A stretch of DNA of 64,000 nt from Galdieria partita (GCA_025991245.1 BQMJ01000029.1:62001-126000), one strand, 5' to 3'; counted from the first letter of the stretch, positions 24,631-35,055 are shown. Notes: a model not told the origin generated them from the sequence alone. Numbers and translations are program-made.

Positions 24631-25922
24631 TCCAAACTGAACTGGCTAATTCGAAAATGGAGATCAATTCGTTTAATGACGAATTCAAAATAATATATTA
24701 ATTTTAATTGATTTTTCAATTTTGCGAAACATTAATTAAATTATGATTTAATAACATACTCATTCTACAAATTTTTCATTTGCCTTTAGCCATTCCAGTC
24801 GAGGAATGTTTAAGTACATATTTTTGTATGCTGAAATTCAGAGAAGAATTCAATCTTCTTTGCCAAATTTCAGTGATATTCAATTTAATTAAAGCATCAA
24901 ATCTTTGGTTTTACATAGGAAGTTTCTGGTGCAAGCTTTTCTAAAAAATTAATTTACTCGTTACAGTTGTTTTTTAATTTTTTCCTCCACGCATAAAATG
25001 CTTTACCATTTATTCGTTCAATTTACATTTATTTTTAGCTTCTCGTTTTACATGAAGGGTGACCTAAGGGTTTCTAACCGGTTGGTTGACATTCATTGTC
25101 TTCTAGCTTTCGCGTCGTCAAAAATCGCTTATAATTTGTGAAAGAATAATTTCATTTATTTTCTTTACAGTGTTTAAGAACTTGGAGTCGAAGTTACTCA
25201 GCAATCAATAAACTCAATCTTCGTACTTGGTGTCAGTTGCAAGAGAGTCGGTGTTACAGCCGTTTCGTAGCCTGAGTTTTCGATTAATGGAAGCAAAAAG
25301 ATCAGGTTTTTGATCAAACGAAGATTGATCAGCAAATATTCACAAGGGCATTTTCATTAATGTCAACTCTGCAACCATACTGGTGATATATTTCATTTAT
25401 ATCCCCTAAAATCTTTCAGTTAGAAAAGAGTAGAAAGAACTATAGGTTTCTCCTTAAAACACTGGTTTTACTGCAAGAAAGAGGAGTAAGTAAAGCTATG
25501 TGTAAAAAGCTCATTTACATACTTATTTTGTAGGACACAACTTGTAATTAAAGATTTTCTTTTGCATTTTTCTGGAAGCAGCTAATCATTTCACCTGTGC
25601 AAAGTATAGTTTCGGAATGTCGTCTTCAGAAGGAAGCGATGGAAGCAACAAGTTTTCTTGTCAAGTTTGTCTTGTTCTTGCAGTCAGGTATTCATGGAGT
25701 AAATATGAAAAAAGGGAAATGCAATTTAGAATGTAAAAGAGACGAAAACAAAACAACCAATGCTGTACAACTTGCTTAGCAAGACATATTTTTTTGAGAC
25801 CCACTGATAACTGGGAAATTTGCAAAGTTGACATACTGAAATCAACACCAGAGAGAGATGGGAGACCGTTTACAAACATGGTTACGTGAACCCATTGTAA
25901 TTTGTTACGAGTTTGTGTGGGG
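24631..25922. other. Long AT-rich intergenic stretch, no gene seen
   Basis: About 1.3 kb, the largest gap in the window. The first 300 bp are especially AT-rich (runs of AATTTTAATT type). I searched for U1-U6, SRP and RNase P-like segments and found none; the open frames here (for example 25597-25779) lack codon bias and family resemblance. An unrecognised non-coding RNA remains possible. Confidence 0.5.
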
Positions 25923-26264
25923 ATGGGTGGCTTTGGGTACTTTCTAAAGTCAACTTTGTTCTCGAACAGACATCCAGAGGTAGGTACAGGAGGAAAGTGT
26001 TTCAGCGACTCACGTGTTGTGTAGATACTTCCGTTGGTTTCGGCCATCGGTGCTTGTGGAGTTATCGCTGTGTTTTTCAGCGTCGAAAACTTGTTTTTTA
26101 ATCCTACCGTTGTGGCGTTGAAATCCGAGCGGGAAGCGTATTGTCGTAATGAGAGGCAACGAGATTATGAGGATAGACCTTTCTTGAAGATGGTGAAGCC
26201 ACTTCGCGACCATCCTATTAGTGTTTTTAACCCTTACAGTGACAAGGATAGAATTCCTCACTAG
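25923..26264 (+). CDS. NDUFA4: NDUFA4/MLRQ-like mitochondrial subunit
   Basis: Two exons, 25923-25979 and 26025-26264, predict 98 residues. The junction produces NRHPEILPLVSAIGACGV, one membrane helix and VENLFFNPTVVA, which lines up with the KHPSLIPL...LFNPDV pattern of NDUFA4 (MLRQ), a small single-helix protein now regarded as a cytochrome oxidase subunit in animals. The charged C-terminal half ending FNPYSDKDRIPH is longer than in animals. The donor is GTAGGT and acceptor GTGTAG, in phase 0. The similarity is short, so the family call is good but not certain; a one-helix mitochondrial protein is the safe reading. Confidence 0.78.
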
Positions 26265-26410
26265 TTGATAGTTGAATAAAGAGTTGCTTGAGCATTGATT
26301 TGTTGAAAGTAGTGCTATCATGTAGAGCTGGAGAATGAAACCAAGTTTTGTGAAAGATAGTCGATCGTAAAAAATAAATAGAGTTTTGTTTCCTTGAAAG
26401 ATAATTCTGA

Positions 26411-26482
26411 GCCAGCGTAGCACAGTGGCAGTGCGTTCGCTTCGTAAGCGAAAGGTCCTGAGTTCGACCCTCAGTGTTGGCT
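26411..26482 (+). tRNA. tRNA-Thr (anticodon CGU)
   Basis: Complete 72-nt class I tRNA. Acceptor GCCAGCG pairs with TGTTGGC (two G-U pairs), discriminator T. Anticodon arm TTCGC-TTCGTAA-GCGAA gives anticodon CGU (threonine ACG). T-arm CTGAG-TTCGACC-CTCAG is intact and there is no intron. It lies between the NDUFA4-like and SAC1-like genes, on the strand opposite the latter. Confidence 0.97.
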
Positions 26483-26585
26483 TGTATCGTAACATTTTAC
26501 AAATGATAGCAACTCTTATCAAGTTTCCCATTTTTATTTTTATTCTTTTTTTGTGCACAAATAAAAACTCATTATTTAGTGATTT

Positions 26586-28415
26586 TCAATAGAGGGTTGC
26601 CAACCTTGGTTGTACTGCGTAATGCTTTCCATGCGAAATCATAAATGACAAACCTCTCAACAGGATACCAAAACTAGTGAAAAAATAAAACACTCGATAT
26701 TTCAAGGAAACATTCTGTAGAAGAAAACTCCAAATACAAAATACAAATGATATCAAACAAAGTAATGGAATCCATTTTTCTTTCCAACTCAATTGATCCC
26801 AATAGGAAGGAATGGCTGCTTTAGATTGATAGTTCTGTAGCTGTACTCTTCCTAACAACAAGTTGTAAGCATCCTGTTTGTGACCATCCAGAAAGTTATT
26901 TTTCCAGTAACGTAACATTGACCTCCATCCATCTACCATAATACCACGATAGGAACGCTTCCCTGTTCTCGTATAATCAGTTTTCAATGCTCCCGTACCG
27001 GCATAATATTCAGATATAGCATCAGCATGGTCTGCCCAAATATTAGAAAACTTTGAATATACCAAAACAAAGTCTTTGACAGTTTGTTCTTGGGATATTA
27101 TCTGCAACTGTCGCAACTGCCTTGTCCATATGGCCTCTGCAATAGCGCTTTGCAATACATTGGTTCTATCCAAACAATCTATACAGTTGGTCCGAATACA
27201 GCCCTTTTGTAACATAGGAGTAAAAGAATAATCTCCGAGTTTCCTATAGTAATATCCAAAACTATCCAAAGAGGGTTCCAATTGCTGCACCAATTGATAC
27301 ACTCTATCGAATCGCATACCTTTACAAAAACGATGAAAGTCCCAAGCTATATAATCTACCACAGTCGAAGGAAAGTTTTCTCTCGTTCCACTCTGATAAA
27401 GGTCTCCCAACTGAGCTTCTGACCCTTTTTGGTCTATCAAAGATACTGCGACTTGTGGACCATAGTCTTTCTGTAAATCTTCGAAATGACGAATGAGAGA
27501 TGTAAAAGGCGATCGCGGTTCTCCTGTCTTTTGTTCCAAGTGTATAGAATCAAACTTTTCTGCTGTTTTACTGGAATAGATTTCAATCTTGGGCTTGTAC
27601 TTGAGGTTTGGAGTTTGTTGCCAAATGACTGGAATGGAACCTCTAATCTGAACAAAAGAGAACACATTATCATAATACGTCATTATTTGTTCAGTTTCTA
27701 CAAAGTTTGCTACTTTTCCTTTCCCATCGGAACCTCTACAATGATAACGAGGACCTGCACGTTCACAAGATATTCGCGATATCAAAATATAGCGAACAAC
27801 TTTGGAACCAAAGGAGAACACTTCACATTGTACAAAACCTGAAATAAGAGGAACCACCCAAGAATATAATCTTTTTTCAGTGAGGCTTTTTGCCATATAT
27901 TGGTTCCAAAAAAAACGCCTATCTGCACTCAAACAGAGAGGTTTAACTTGGTCATCGATGGGGGCAGAGTCTACGGTTTGTAGTCTTCTAGTCAACATAA
28001 ACGTAGTTGAGTAATAAAACTTGGTTTGTGAAAGCGCCAAATGTAAAAGAGATAAGAGGTAGAGTTGGTTCTTCTTTGCGCCGTCACCAGTTCGTTTGAA
28101 GATAGGCAACCACTCCAGTTGAGTCACTTTGTATATATCGTGTTGAAGAAGATTTCCAATCCACTCTCTTTCCTTTATGTATACTAAATAGTTGTTGTAA
28201 AGCAACTCCACTATACCCACTATTCCAAAGATGATACAGTCCACTGTCGGTGACTGTTCCATAGCAGGTCTCTCCTGTTTTTCAAATATCCGCCCAGTGT
28301 TTCTACATAGAAATAAACTTGCATGTGAAGTAGTGGTCGAAGTTGTACTATTTAAGGAGTCGATAACGATCCAGTCTTCAGTAACTCTCAATCTTGCTCT
28401 TTCCACAAGTGCCAT
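26586..28415 (-). CDS. SAC1: SAC1-type phosphoinositide phosphatase
   Basis: Single exon, 609 residues. The SAC domain fills most of the protein; the catalytic CX5R motif is NCIDCLDRTNVLQS near residue 408, where Cys and Arg are both present. Upstream family segments include DQVKPLCLSADRRFFWN-type text (W-N-x-Y), ISRISCERAGPRYHCRG and FVQIRGSIPVIWQQ. Two hydrophobic helices close to the C-terminus (LLCLISFVFCIWSFLL and FYFFTSFGILLRGLSF) match the ER-anchored Sac1 layout, which dephosphorylates PI4P. The open frame runs to 28421 but the first ATG is at 28415. No intron. Confidence 0.94.
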   Translation of the reverse strand: MALVERARLRVTEDWIVIDSLNSTTSTTTSHASLFLCRNTGRIFEKQERPAMEQSPTVDCIIFGIVGIVELLYNNYLVYIKEREWIGNLLQHDIYKVTQLEWLPIFKRTGDGAKKNQLYLLSLLHLALSQTKFYYSTTFMLTRRLQTVDSAPIDDQVKPLCLSADRRFFWNQYMAKSLTEKRLYSWVVPLISGFVQCEVFSFGSKVVRYILISRISCERAGPRYHCRGSDGKGKVANFVETEQIMTYYDNVFSFVQIRGSIPVIWQQTPNLKYKPKIEIYSSKTAEKFDSIHLEQKTGEPRSPFTSLIRHFEDLQKDYGPQVAVSLIDQKGSEAQLGDLYQSGTRENFPSTVVDYIAWDFHRFCKGMRFDRVYQLVQQLEPSLDSFGYYYRKLGDYSFTPMLQKGCIRTNCIDCLDRTNVLQSAIAEAIWTRQLRQLQIISQEQTVKDFVLVYSKFSNIWADHADAISEYYAGTGALKTDYTRTGKRSYRGIMVDGWRSMLRYWKNNFLDGHKQDAYNLLLGRVQLQNYQSKAAIPSYWDQLSWKEKWIPLLCLISFVFCIWSFLLQNVSLKYRVFYFFTSFGILLRGLSFMISHGKHYAVQPRLATLY

Positions 28416-28542
28416 TTCCACTCAATGTTGAACGATTCTACGAAAAATATCGTTGATTGCGCTTTTATCACCATATAGACTCACTTAGTAGTAGTAGGGT
28501 TTCCCATTCTAGTATAGTTATCCAAAGTATTTATGTATGTAT

Positions 28543-28955
28543 TCAATAACCACGATATGATGTTCTTCTACCTAGTAACACATCTTTTGCTTCATTAATC
28601 TTGGAAGCTATTAGTGTACTACCACCGTTATCCGGATGATTCACACGCATCAGTTTCCTATGTGCTTCAGCTATCTGTTCTTTCGTAGCTCCTTCTCTCA
28701 ATCCAAGTATTTTCAGTGCTTCTTCTCTCGTCATAACGGGTTCGAATCCTTTTATCCATCTTTGAGAAGCCTTGGAACTATTACCACTAGGAGAAGAAGC
28801 AGCACCTAAAGGAACTCTTTTGGCAGCTGAAAGAACTATTCTTGCAGCCATGGCAGCACCAGCAACTGCTAATCCTGCTAATAGTATACTAGCCTAATTT
28901 CGTAAATGAATACAAGTATAATACATGTCAAGTTGTGGTATCTTCGACTGACCAT
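28543..28955 (-). CDS. PAM18: PAM18/TIM14, mitochondrial import J-protein
   Basis: Stimulates mtHsp70 in the TIM23 import motor at the inner membrane. The main exon, 28893-28543, encodes one membrane helix ([19 protein letters not shown]), the linker ending [17 protein letters not shown] and a J-domain with HPDNGG at the HPD position and the ending [12 protein letters not shown], all as in DNAJC19/Pam18. The frame before the helix has no ATG; I place a 3-nt exon, the ATG at 28955-28953, joined across an intron with donor GTCAGT and acceptor ATTAG, giving MASILLAG (animal proteins start MASTVVAVG). The alternative is the internal ATG at 28851, which would lose the membrane helix. 117 residues in the favoured model. 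Confidence 0.85.
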
Positions 28956-28973
28956 TTCTGAACGCAATCCACA

Positions 28974-29324
28974 ATGTCGGAACAAGAAACGGAAGTGACG
29001 GAATCCACACAACAACAGCTTAGAAAAGAACAACTACAGGATTGGTTACAACAAAGTGTTCGAGGGTTGGGAGTTGGATTATCAGGTACTTTTGTATTGT
29101 TCTATCGTGGAGTGGAGTTTCTGCACAACAAAGCGAACCAACTTGTTGACCAACACAAAGATGTCAGTACAAGTGAAGTTGCAAAGAATAGCTTGCAGGG
29201 ATTTTATTCTAGTGCTCAAGCAATAGGTATGATTGCCTATTTAGGTGCACAACATTTGTTTCCATTCCTCAACGAACGGAAAACGACCCCTTGTACATCA
29301 AGAACTAGCCAAGAACCCAAATAG
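28974..29324 (+). CDS. Small protein, possible membrane-associated
   Basis: Single-exon frame of 116 residues with a good ATG. Not recognised. It starts with an acidic Gln/Glu-rich stretch, then a segment rich in Gly and hydrophobics (GLGVGLSGTFVLFYRGVEFL), and a second hydrophobic stretch (AIGMIAYLGAQHLFPFL) before a basic tail. It is divergent from PAM18 with only 18 bp between start codons in the favoured models, so the two genes must share a promoter. No transcript evidence; a real gene is likely because of codon quality and position. Confidence 0.55.
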   Translation: MSEQETEVTESTQQQLRKEQLQDWLQQSVRGLGVGLSGTFVLFYRGVEFLHNKANQLVDQHKDVSTSEVAKNSLQGFYSSAQAIGMIAYLGAQHLFPFLNERKTTPCTSRTSQEPK

Positions 29325-29494
29325 TATACACTTTATATTGTCGTCCAAGTAGAGGAAACCGAGTCTACTTGCTCATTTGCTTTTAAAGTTGAGTATTCTT
29401 TGTGTTATAAAGTGTGTTGCTTGTTTGTTCACACAAAATGGGGATTGGAAATATATCGTAAAAGTTGCGTTATGATAGAGATATCCGCCCACAG

Positions 29495-30091
29495 TTACAA
29501 GTTCTCTAGTAGAGGATAGATCTGTAAGAGTACATTTTGTTGAGTAGAAAAGCAACTTTCTTTGGTATACGGAGGTTCTATTCGAACAAGTCCTTCCATC
29601 ACTTGAACAACTCCAGTTGTAGGACTCCACTCTGCTTTCCACTGATGCTTTTCAACATATTTCACTTTGTCAAATCATACAAAAGTCAAAATGGATGATA
29701 CCTTATCCAACAACTCCAAAAGTTTATTGCAACGTTCCTTTGTATCCTTGGAAACTTGTGAATCCAAAGTATTCACCTTGCTTTCGTCAGAAAACTCAAA
29801 TACTTGTTCCAATTGATTGGCTTGTTTCACTCTATAGGATAGTTGTAATTCTTCTTCCGTGATTTCTATTCGTGTTATACTTTGAATGGCTGAGCCCATC
29901 ACCAAAGTCAACTGGGTAAACTTTCCAACGGTTGGGTCATAGTGACTCAACAATAACAAGTTGTGGGTATCAGGGTCTTCAGTATAAAGATAACCTTGTA
30001 CTTGTATTTCTTGACGACAAAATATGTGAATAGGATAACCCACGTTATCCAACCCATCCCATGGGTTTCCTTTACTTTTCCAACTCGACAT
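29495..30091 (-). CDS. GEMIN6: GEMIN6, SMN-complex Sm-fold protein
   Basis: Gemin6 pairs with Gemin7 in an Sm-like fold and helps load Sm proteins onto snRNAs. Exons 30091-29702 and 29647-29495 give 180 residues. The start MSSWKSKGNPWDGL parallels human MSEWMKKGPLEW; then an Sm-like sheet (QVQGYLYTEDPDTHNLLLL, then VMGSAIQSITRIE) and the C-terminal block VMEGLVRIEPPYTKESC, which matches VAGVLTIDPPYGPENC of the human protein. The intron acceptor after TGAAAAG was picked for phase. The start codon lies inside the last codons of the upstream CSN8 gene on the same strand: the two coding regions overlap by 20 nt in different frames. Confidence 0.86.
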
Positions 30092-30854
30092 GTTTTGCTA
30101 ATCCCATCAATTGACGAGTCCAAGTTTCTAACGGATTTTGCTGCTCCCAATGACTACTCGTTCCTTGTTCTTCTTCCGTTCTACTTTTCGAGTCTCCAAG
30201 TAAAACATATTCTCCTTCCATATGCCAATAAGGTTTCGATATTTCCATCCACTCCTCTCTATTGATACCCAAATATCGACAACAATCGGTCAACGAAATA
30301 AAGTTGTATGTCAACTGCAACTTTTCTATCAATCGAGCTCGCCAAGCCTCTACCATTCACCTTTGATAAACTTTCATTACAAAACACAAACTATTTACCT
30401 AGAAAATCATGCGCTACTTCGTTCAGTTCTTCCCAATCCCTGTCTTTACAAAGTGAAAACGCTCTCTCATAATCCTCTCTAGATAGTGCCAACGCTATGT
30501 CCCGAAGAGTCCCCATTCTGGGTTCTCTTTGTGAGTAGGGACAACGCTTCCACAAAAAATGAGCCAAGTTACTTTCCAAAGTTCTTCGTGAACTAGAATA
30601 GAGAAATATGACAAGGTAACTTACCATTCGTTCTCCAGCAACAACAAGAAGAAATAAAGGGTATAGAACTCAAAAGGTTGTCCTAGCAACGATGACTAGA
30701 CAAGTTACCATGGAGAGAAAAGGGAAAGGATGATGGAAACCAATACCTGCAACTCCAACTCTTCACAAATAACTATACTGGTCTTGTAGTCTTTCCTCTT
30801 CAAAGCTTCTGATAAGTGCTGTGAAGTCAGACTGAAAAGACTTTGGTTATCCAT
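30072..30854 (-). CDS. CSN8: COP9 signalosome subunit 8 (CSN8)
   Basis: Exons 30854-30747, 30695-30625, 30592-30399, 30349-30072; 216 residues (human CSN8 has 209). It is a small PCI-domain protein: ESNLAHFLWKRCP matches the NNARYLWKRIP element of CSN8, EKLQLTYNFISLTDCCRYLG matches the helix pair leading to the winged helix, and the C-terminus ends in a short helix TRQLMGLAKHVE. In the signalosome it helps remove NEDD8 from cullins. Rpn12, the proteasome relative, is longer and fits less well. Introns were fixed by phase; the second exon starts at TCATCG after a GTCTAG acceptor. The stop at 30072-30074 lies 17 nt past the GEMIN6 start codon. Confidence 0.82.
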
Positions 30855-31037
30855 TGTGAAGATGTCCATCCTTTATTCAACAATGGGGGATGTCCCTATT
30901 CTGATCAACCATCCTTGTTCAATTACATATCATTAGAATATAACCCTCAAGTTGAAACAATGTCTCGACCTAATCATCATCAAGGAATAGAGAGAGAAAT
31001 CCTTAGACAAAAAGGGTTTCTCATGAGTTGCACATTC

Positions 31038-33065
31038 CTAGGTAAAATATACTTGTAGAAACCGATAACTTGAAAGCATTTGTTGAACCAACACAGCTTT
31101 CAAGGTGATAGAACATTCAGCAGAGCACAACTGCTCCAAATCACGAAGAAATGCTTTGCGAGTCGTAACAGATGAAAAGGATATCCAATTTTGTTGTTGC
31201 ACCAACCACTCAATCGCATAACAATAATAATAAGCAGTTCCATATATTTGATAAAAGGCACTAGTCTCTTTGGGATTTTCATTCAAACGAGCATAACATT
31301 GTTGAATGGCAAGTAACCACCATTTAACTTGTCTAGCTGGAGTCTGCATTCCATGAATCTGTTGATATCTCCAAGCATTGTAAAGTGAATGCAACATATG
31401 ATAACTAAAATAGAGAATAAGAAAGCCAGGAATCTATACCAATCAATCAACAAAATCGTCGGGACAAATATCACACAATCAATGAAACTACTTACTGCAG
31501 CCAACAACTGAAAATTGATTTCGTTGGAACGAACCAACTGATTAAGAGTCAACATCTGTTCCTCCACATCTACTTTCAGTTTCTGCAACTGAATCAATAA
31601 GACTTGTAGCAAGTCACCAAAGGCAAGAGAATACCAAGGATGACGAATGTTCTTCTCATATATTTGTAACAAGGCAATGGTTTCTCTCTAAAGCAATGAC
31701 AACTCAATATTCAAATATAGGAAATGACTTACATTCTTAGGAATAGGATAAGAAACCAAAGACTCGACCATTTTCAAAACAGCCTCTCTACTTTGATCTA
31801 CTACAGAGGCATCCATACTCATATAACGATTATGAAATAACTCTTGGTAAATAGAGGATAAAGGATCGATCATATGTTGTTTTAAAAAGGATATCATACT
31901 CATCCATATACCTTTGCCATCTTCATATATTTCTATCCAACTCTTCCTGAAACATCGATGAAAGAAACGAATAAATGGTAACATAAACCAACTGTAATGA
32001 AGTAAAGGATAAAGAACCTTTCTATAAAGAAAACCAGGTTTCTCTAAGGAAGCATACAGTTTTCTTAAAGCAGAATCAATCAAAGGTATTTTTTGGTAAA
32101 CTTGCAATAATTTCTCCACAGACTCTTCAAATGAATATTGAGAAACCAAGGAATCAAGGCTTTCACTCAGATGAGTTGTCATGTCACAAAAATGAGAAAG
32201 TGAATGACAATGTTCCAGCGCATATAAACGCTGACGAATCATATGAAGATGTTCATAAAACCAATGCTGCTTCTTGACAGAATTTTGTAAACTAAAAGAT
32301 CGTTCTAAATGGTAATAGACAAGTCCCGCAGACTCTAAGAGAGCTTGTAGTAACTTTGAAGCTGAGCTGGATCTTCTTTCGGCTTCCTGTCTAATTAAAA
32401 TAGAATACTTATTCAATTGCCAAAAATTGTCTCTTTCTATCGAAGGAATCCAACGGTTTTCAATAAGAAACTTGATAGGTTGTTCCTTGGTTTGTTCATA
32501 ATAGGCAATAATAGAAAGCAACTGAGTAACGTTTGCAAACAAGGAAGCACAGAATTGCTCAGTCACTCTTCGCTGAACACGAAACAGGCCATCTATTCCT
32601 TCAGAGTCCCACGAAAGCAAACCTTTTTTGGCTGCTTGTAATAGTTGATTGAGCTCTTCCGTTATTTGGTCTTCTTTCCTATCTTCCCAAGTGATTCGTT
32701 GCCAAATACCAGAATGTGCAAAAACTTCTTTTAAAGATGCAAGACCGGGATCCTGTTCAATAAGAAACCACTCAAAGACATTGTCCTTTAGATACTTACC
32801 ATTCTCAAGATTGCAAAAATAGTGTTTTATCTGTTGAATATCAACACTGCCAAGAAAGATTTCAATATTATAACGTTGATTGGAAAACAATTTATTCTAC
32901 CCACCCGCCTGCTCAATGTTAAGAATATCATTATCTTCAGTCATAAAGCCCACTATCATAAATAACTGTCGTAATCCCTCTACAAAATACTTCTTGTAAA
33001 TATATAAAGTTCTCCTTAAGAGTAGGAATGCTCTTCCGTATCAAAGCCAATGATTCAGTTCTCAT
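31038..33065 (-). CDS. NCA2: NCA2/DGS1-type mitochondrial outer-membrane protein
   Basis: Exons 33065-32991, 32896-31733, 31687-31496, 31433-31038; 608 residues. The C-terminal half has the NCA2 signature: YEKNIRHPWYSLAFGDLLQV, then LIQLQKLKVDVEEQM and SNEINFQLLAAIPGFL across the intron, as in yeast Nca2 and Arabidopsis DGS1, which influence ATP-synthase subunit expression and mitochondrial lipid handling respectively. A hydrophobic helix follows the SNEINFQ block. The first exon is inferred: the big exon has no ATG near its 5' end, and the ATG at 33065 with a GTATTT donor restores phase 0, at the cost of a 94-nt intron, long for this genome. The N-terminal 25 residues are therefore tentative. 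Confidence 0.84.
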
Positions 33066-33181
33066 CTGCGATATTGCAGATAAAAGGAGTACAATAAACA
33101 AAACCCTTGAGAGCAACTATCTATTCCATCCTGTTTCAGTGAATACAACGATTACTCGTTATAAAAGTTTCCTAAAACACT

Positions 33182-34349
33182 TTAAAAAAAGCGATTCTAC
33201 AAATATAATTATTTATGGCTAGTGAAAATATTTGATCGAACAACTTACCATCACCTTGGAATGAAAAAGTGGCAAACGGTCTATATTCTCATAATGAATG
33301 TGATAAGGAACGGCGTGATTCGATCTTTGAAATAATACCGCTGGTTGGGATAAGAATATGTTGTCATTGCAGATAGTCGAGTGCGATGAATTTGACTCAT
33401 CTTGCTTTGCTTTGTATCGCTTACTTTGTAAATACAATTCATATTTCCTATGTGCCTCCTTTCGATACAACGAATCAGGTTTCTTACTGTACTCTGGATC
33501 AATAAACAGTTGTCCTCGTTGCTGTTCGGATGAGACTTTACTATCCTGAGTTGTGCCCTGACTGGCGACGTTGGGCGTATTCATTCGAAGCCAATAACGA
33601 TGAGCTGCTAAACTGCGATAGTCATCTATTGTGTCAATATGGGAATAGTCTCCTTCTAAAGACAAAGGGACATCTCCACCTCCAAGCTTTGCTGAATAGG
33701 TGCCTAAGCTGGAGTCTTGTCGATTTTTCTTGCTTCCTAAGGAATTCAAACCAACCATTTGAACAAATTGTTGATACCGCCAAGTTGCCAAATCTACATA
33801 TTCTTTTGGTATTGTTTGCTCTATTTGAGAATTGTTCTCGTTGACAAAGAGTGTTTGTGAATGAACGACATTTCTGCAATATTCGTTGCGAAAACGTTTC
33901 TTGATTTGACTAGATGTGCTCTCAAGAGCTTCTACATAGTTGTCATACTTGGAAGAGGCCAATTCTCGATACAATGGGCCACGATTTCCTTCAACTGTTC
34001 GGAAAATAGTCAAAGGAAGTTTACACAACCAGTTATTGGTTGCAGCAAAAGCTACAGGCTCTTCAAGAGCAATTCTTCCAAGCTTGCTTTTTTCAGACAA
34101 CAACTTGGATGGACTAGATTGCTTTTCAAGTTGCTGGGTATCTCTTGAAGTCTGGCTTCGGTGTTGGCGCCAGCGCTGTGCCGCCAAGGAAACATAGGGT
34201 TCTAATCTTTCATGTAGAGCGTTTGGTTGTTTTGCTTGACCCAACACAAACTGTTTGAGAGGACGAGACTTTTTCATTTTCTGTGTGTAGTACTTGATAG
34301 ACTGAAGTCTCTGATATTCCCTAAAGTCTTGCTCAAATGAAGCGTCCAT
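33182..34349 (-). CDS. Unrecognised protein with six Tyr-Leu-Ala-Lys/Arg-Tyr repeats
   Basis: Main exon 34349-33249, with a likely 15-nt last exon 33196-33182 after a GTAAGT donor; about 371 residues. No known family. Six copies of a loose motif, roughly Y-x-x-L-A-x-x-[RK]-[YW], are spread along it: EYQRLQSIKYY, PYVSLAAQRWRQH, LYRELASSKYDNY, EYVDLATWRYQQF, DYRSLAAHRYWLR, LYRKEAHRKYELY. The spacers are Ser/Gln/Asn-rich and of unequal length. No membrane helix, no signal peptide, net basic. The start is the first ATG in the frame; an upstream exon cannot be excluded. The repeats look like short amphipathic helices, perhaps partner-binding, but no function can be assigned. Confidence 0.65.
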
Positions 34350-35055
34350 CCACCCAGTCAATCTATCAATCAATGAGTGTCAACAAATCATTTTATGGAT
34401 ACTTTATGAGCCAGTCTACAAACTTGAAGATTTTGAAAATAGGAAAATACATATGCTATTCATTTCCATTTCAATTTATTTATACATTGTATATGTAGAA
34501 AATAAACAGATTTTAAGCCAGTTTTCTAAACCAGAAATTCGTTTCAGAAGCGAAGCGTTGTTTAGAAGAAGTATACAACTTGTCAAGAAATACTCTAACA
34601 TGAAATGCCCCATTTTTAGCCATTGATTATGTGAGCTTAGGATGCTTATTCCATTGGGTCACCATTGATACTTGTTGGAATATTTGAGCAATCTTTATCG
34701 ACATGTATTGTCAGTTGCAAAACTCATGGGGTTTCCACGAGCCTTGAGAAGACTGTACAAGTTTCTAGAAACGTAAGCGCTCCACCTTAATGGATGGTTG
34801 TCTTTAATAAATGATTATATGATAATATCATCAAGTTGTCTGTTTTCAGGTGTTTGTAAAAAATAACTATAAAAAGTGAAAGCACAGCAACTGCAGCTCT
34901 TTTCCCAGTAAGATGGAAAGCAATAGCCTCCCCACTCATTTCTATCTCTTTCGTGCATGCAAAACCGAATAGCCACAACTTGGAACAACCCGTGAGTGAT
35001 ACAGCAGGTCGGTTTTGGAGCGCCTTTTCTTGCTCAAAGAAAATAAGAAAAGTGT
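34350..35055. other. Intergenic, no gene seen
   Basis: About 700 bp between divergent genes. Short open frames on either strand show no family resemblance or splice support. It presumably holds the promoters of the repeat protein and the armadillo-ankyrin gene. Confidence 0.55.

Noticed and set aside
25661-26047. A 128-residue minus-strand frame
   Set aside because: The plus strand carries the NDUFA4-like exons with good splice sites and family resemblance; the minus frame has none.
26010-26558. A 182-residue minus-strand frame spanning the tRNA-Thr gene
   Set aside because: It runs through a complete tRNA and an NDUFA4-like exon and has no family resemblance.
30843-31058. A 71-residue plus-strand frame between CSN8 and NCA2
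   Set aside because: It begins antisense to the CSN8 start, lacks family resemblance and has no splice support.
32890-32960. An ATG at 32943 in the frame of the large NCA2 exon as its start
   Set aside because: A stop codon lies in that frame just before the exon acceptor, so the exon must be joined to a different upstream exon.
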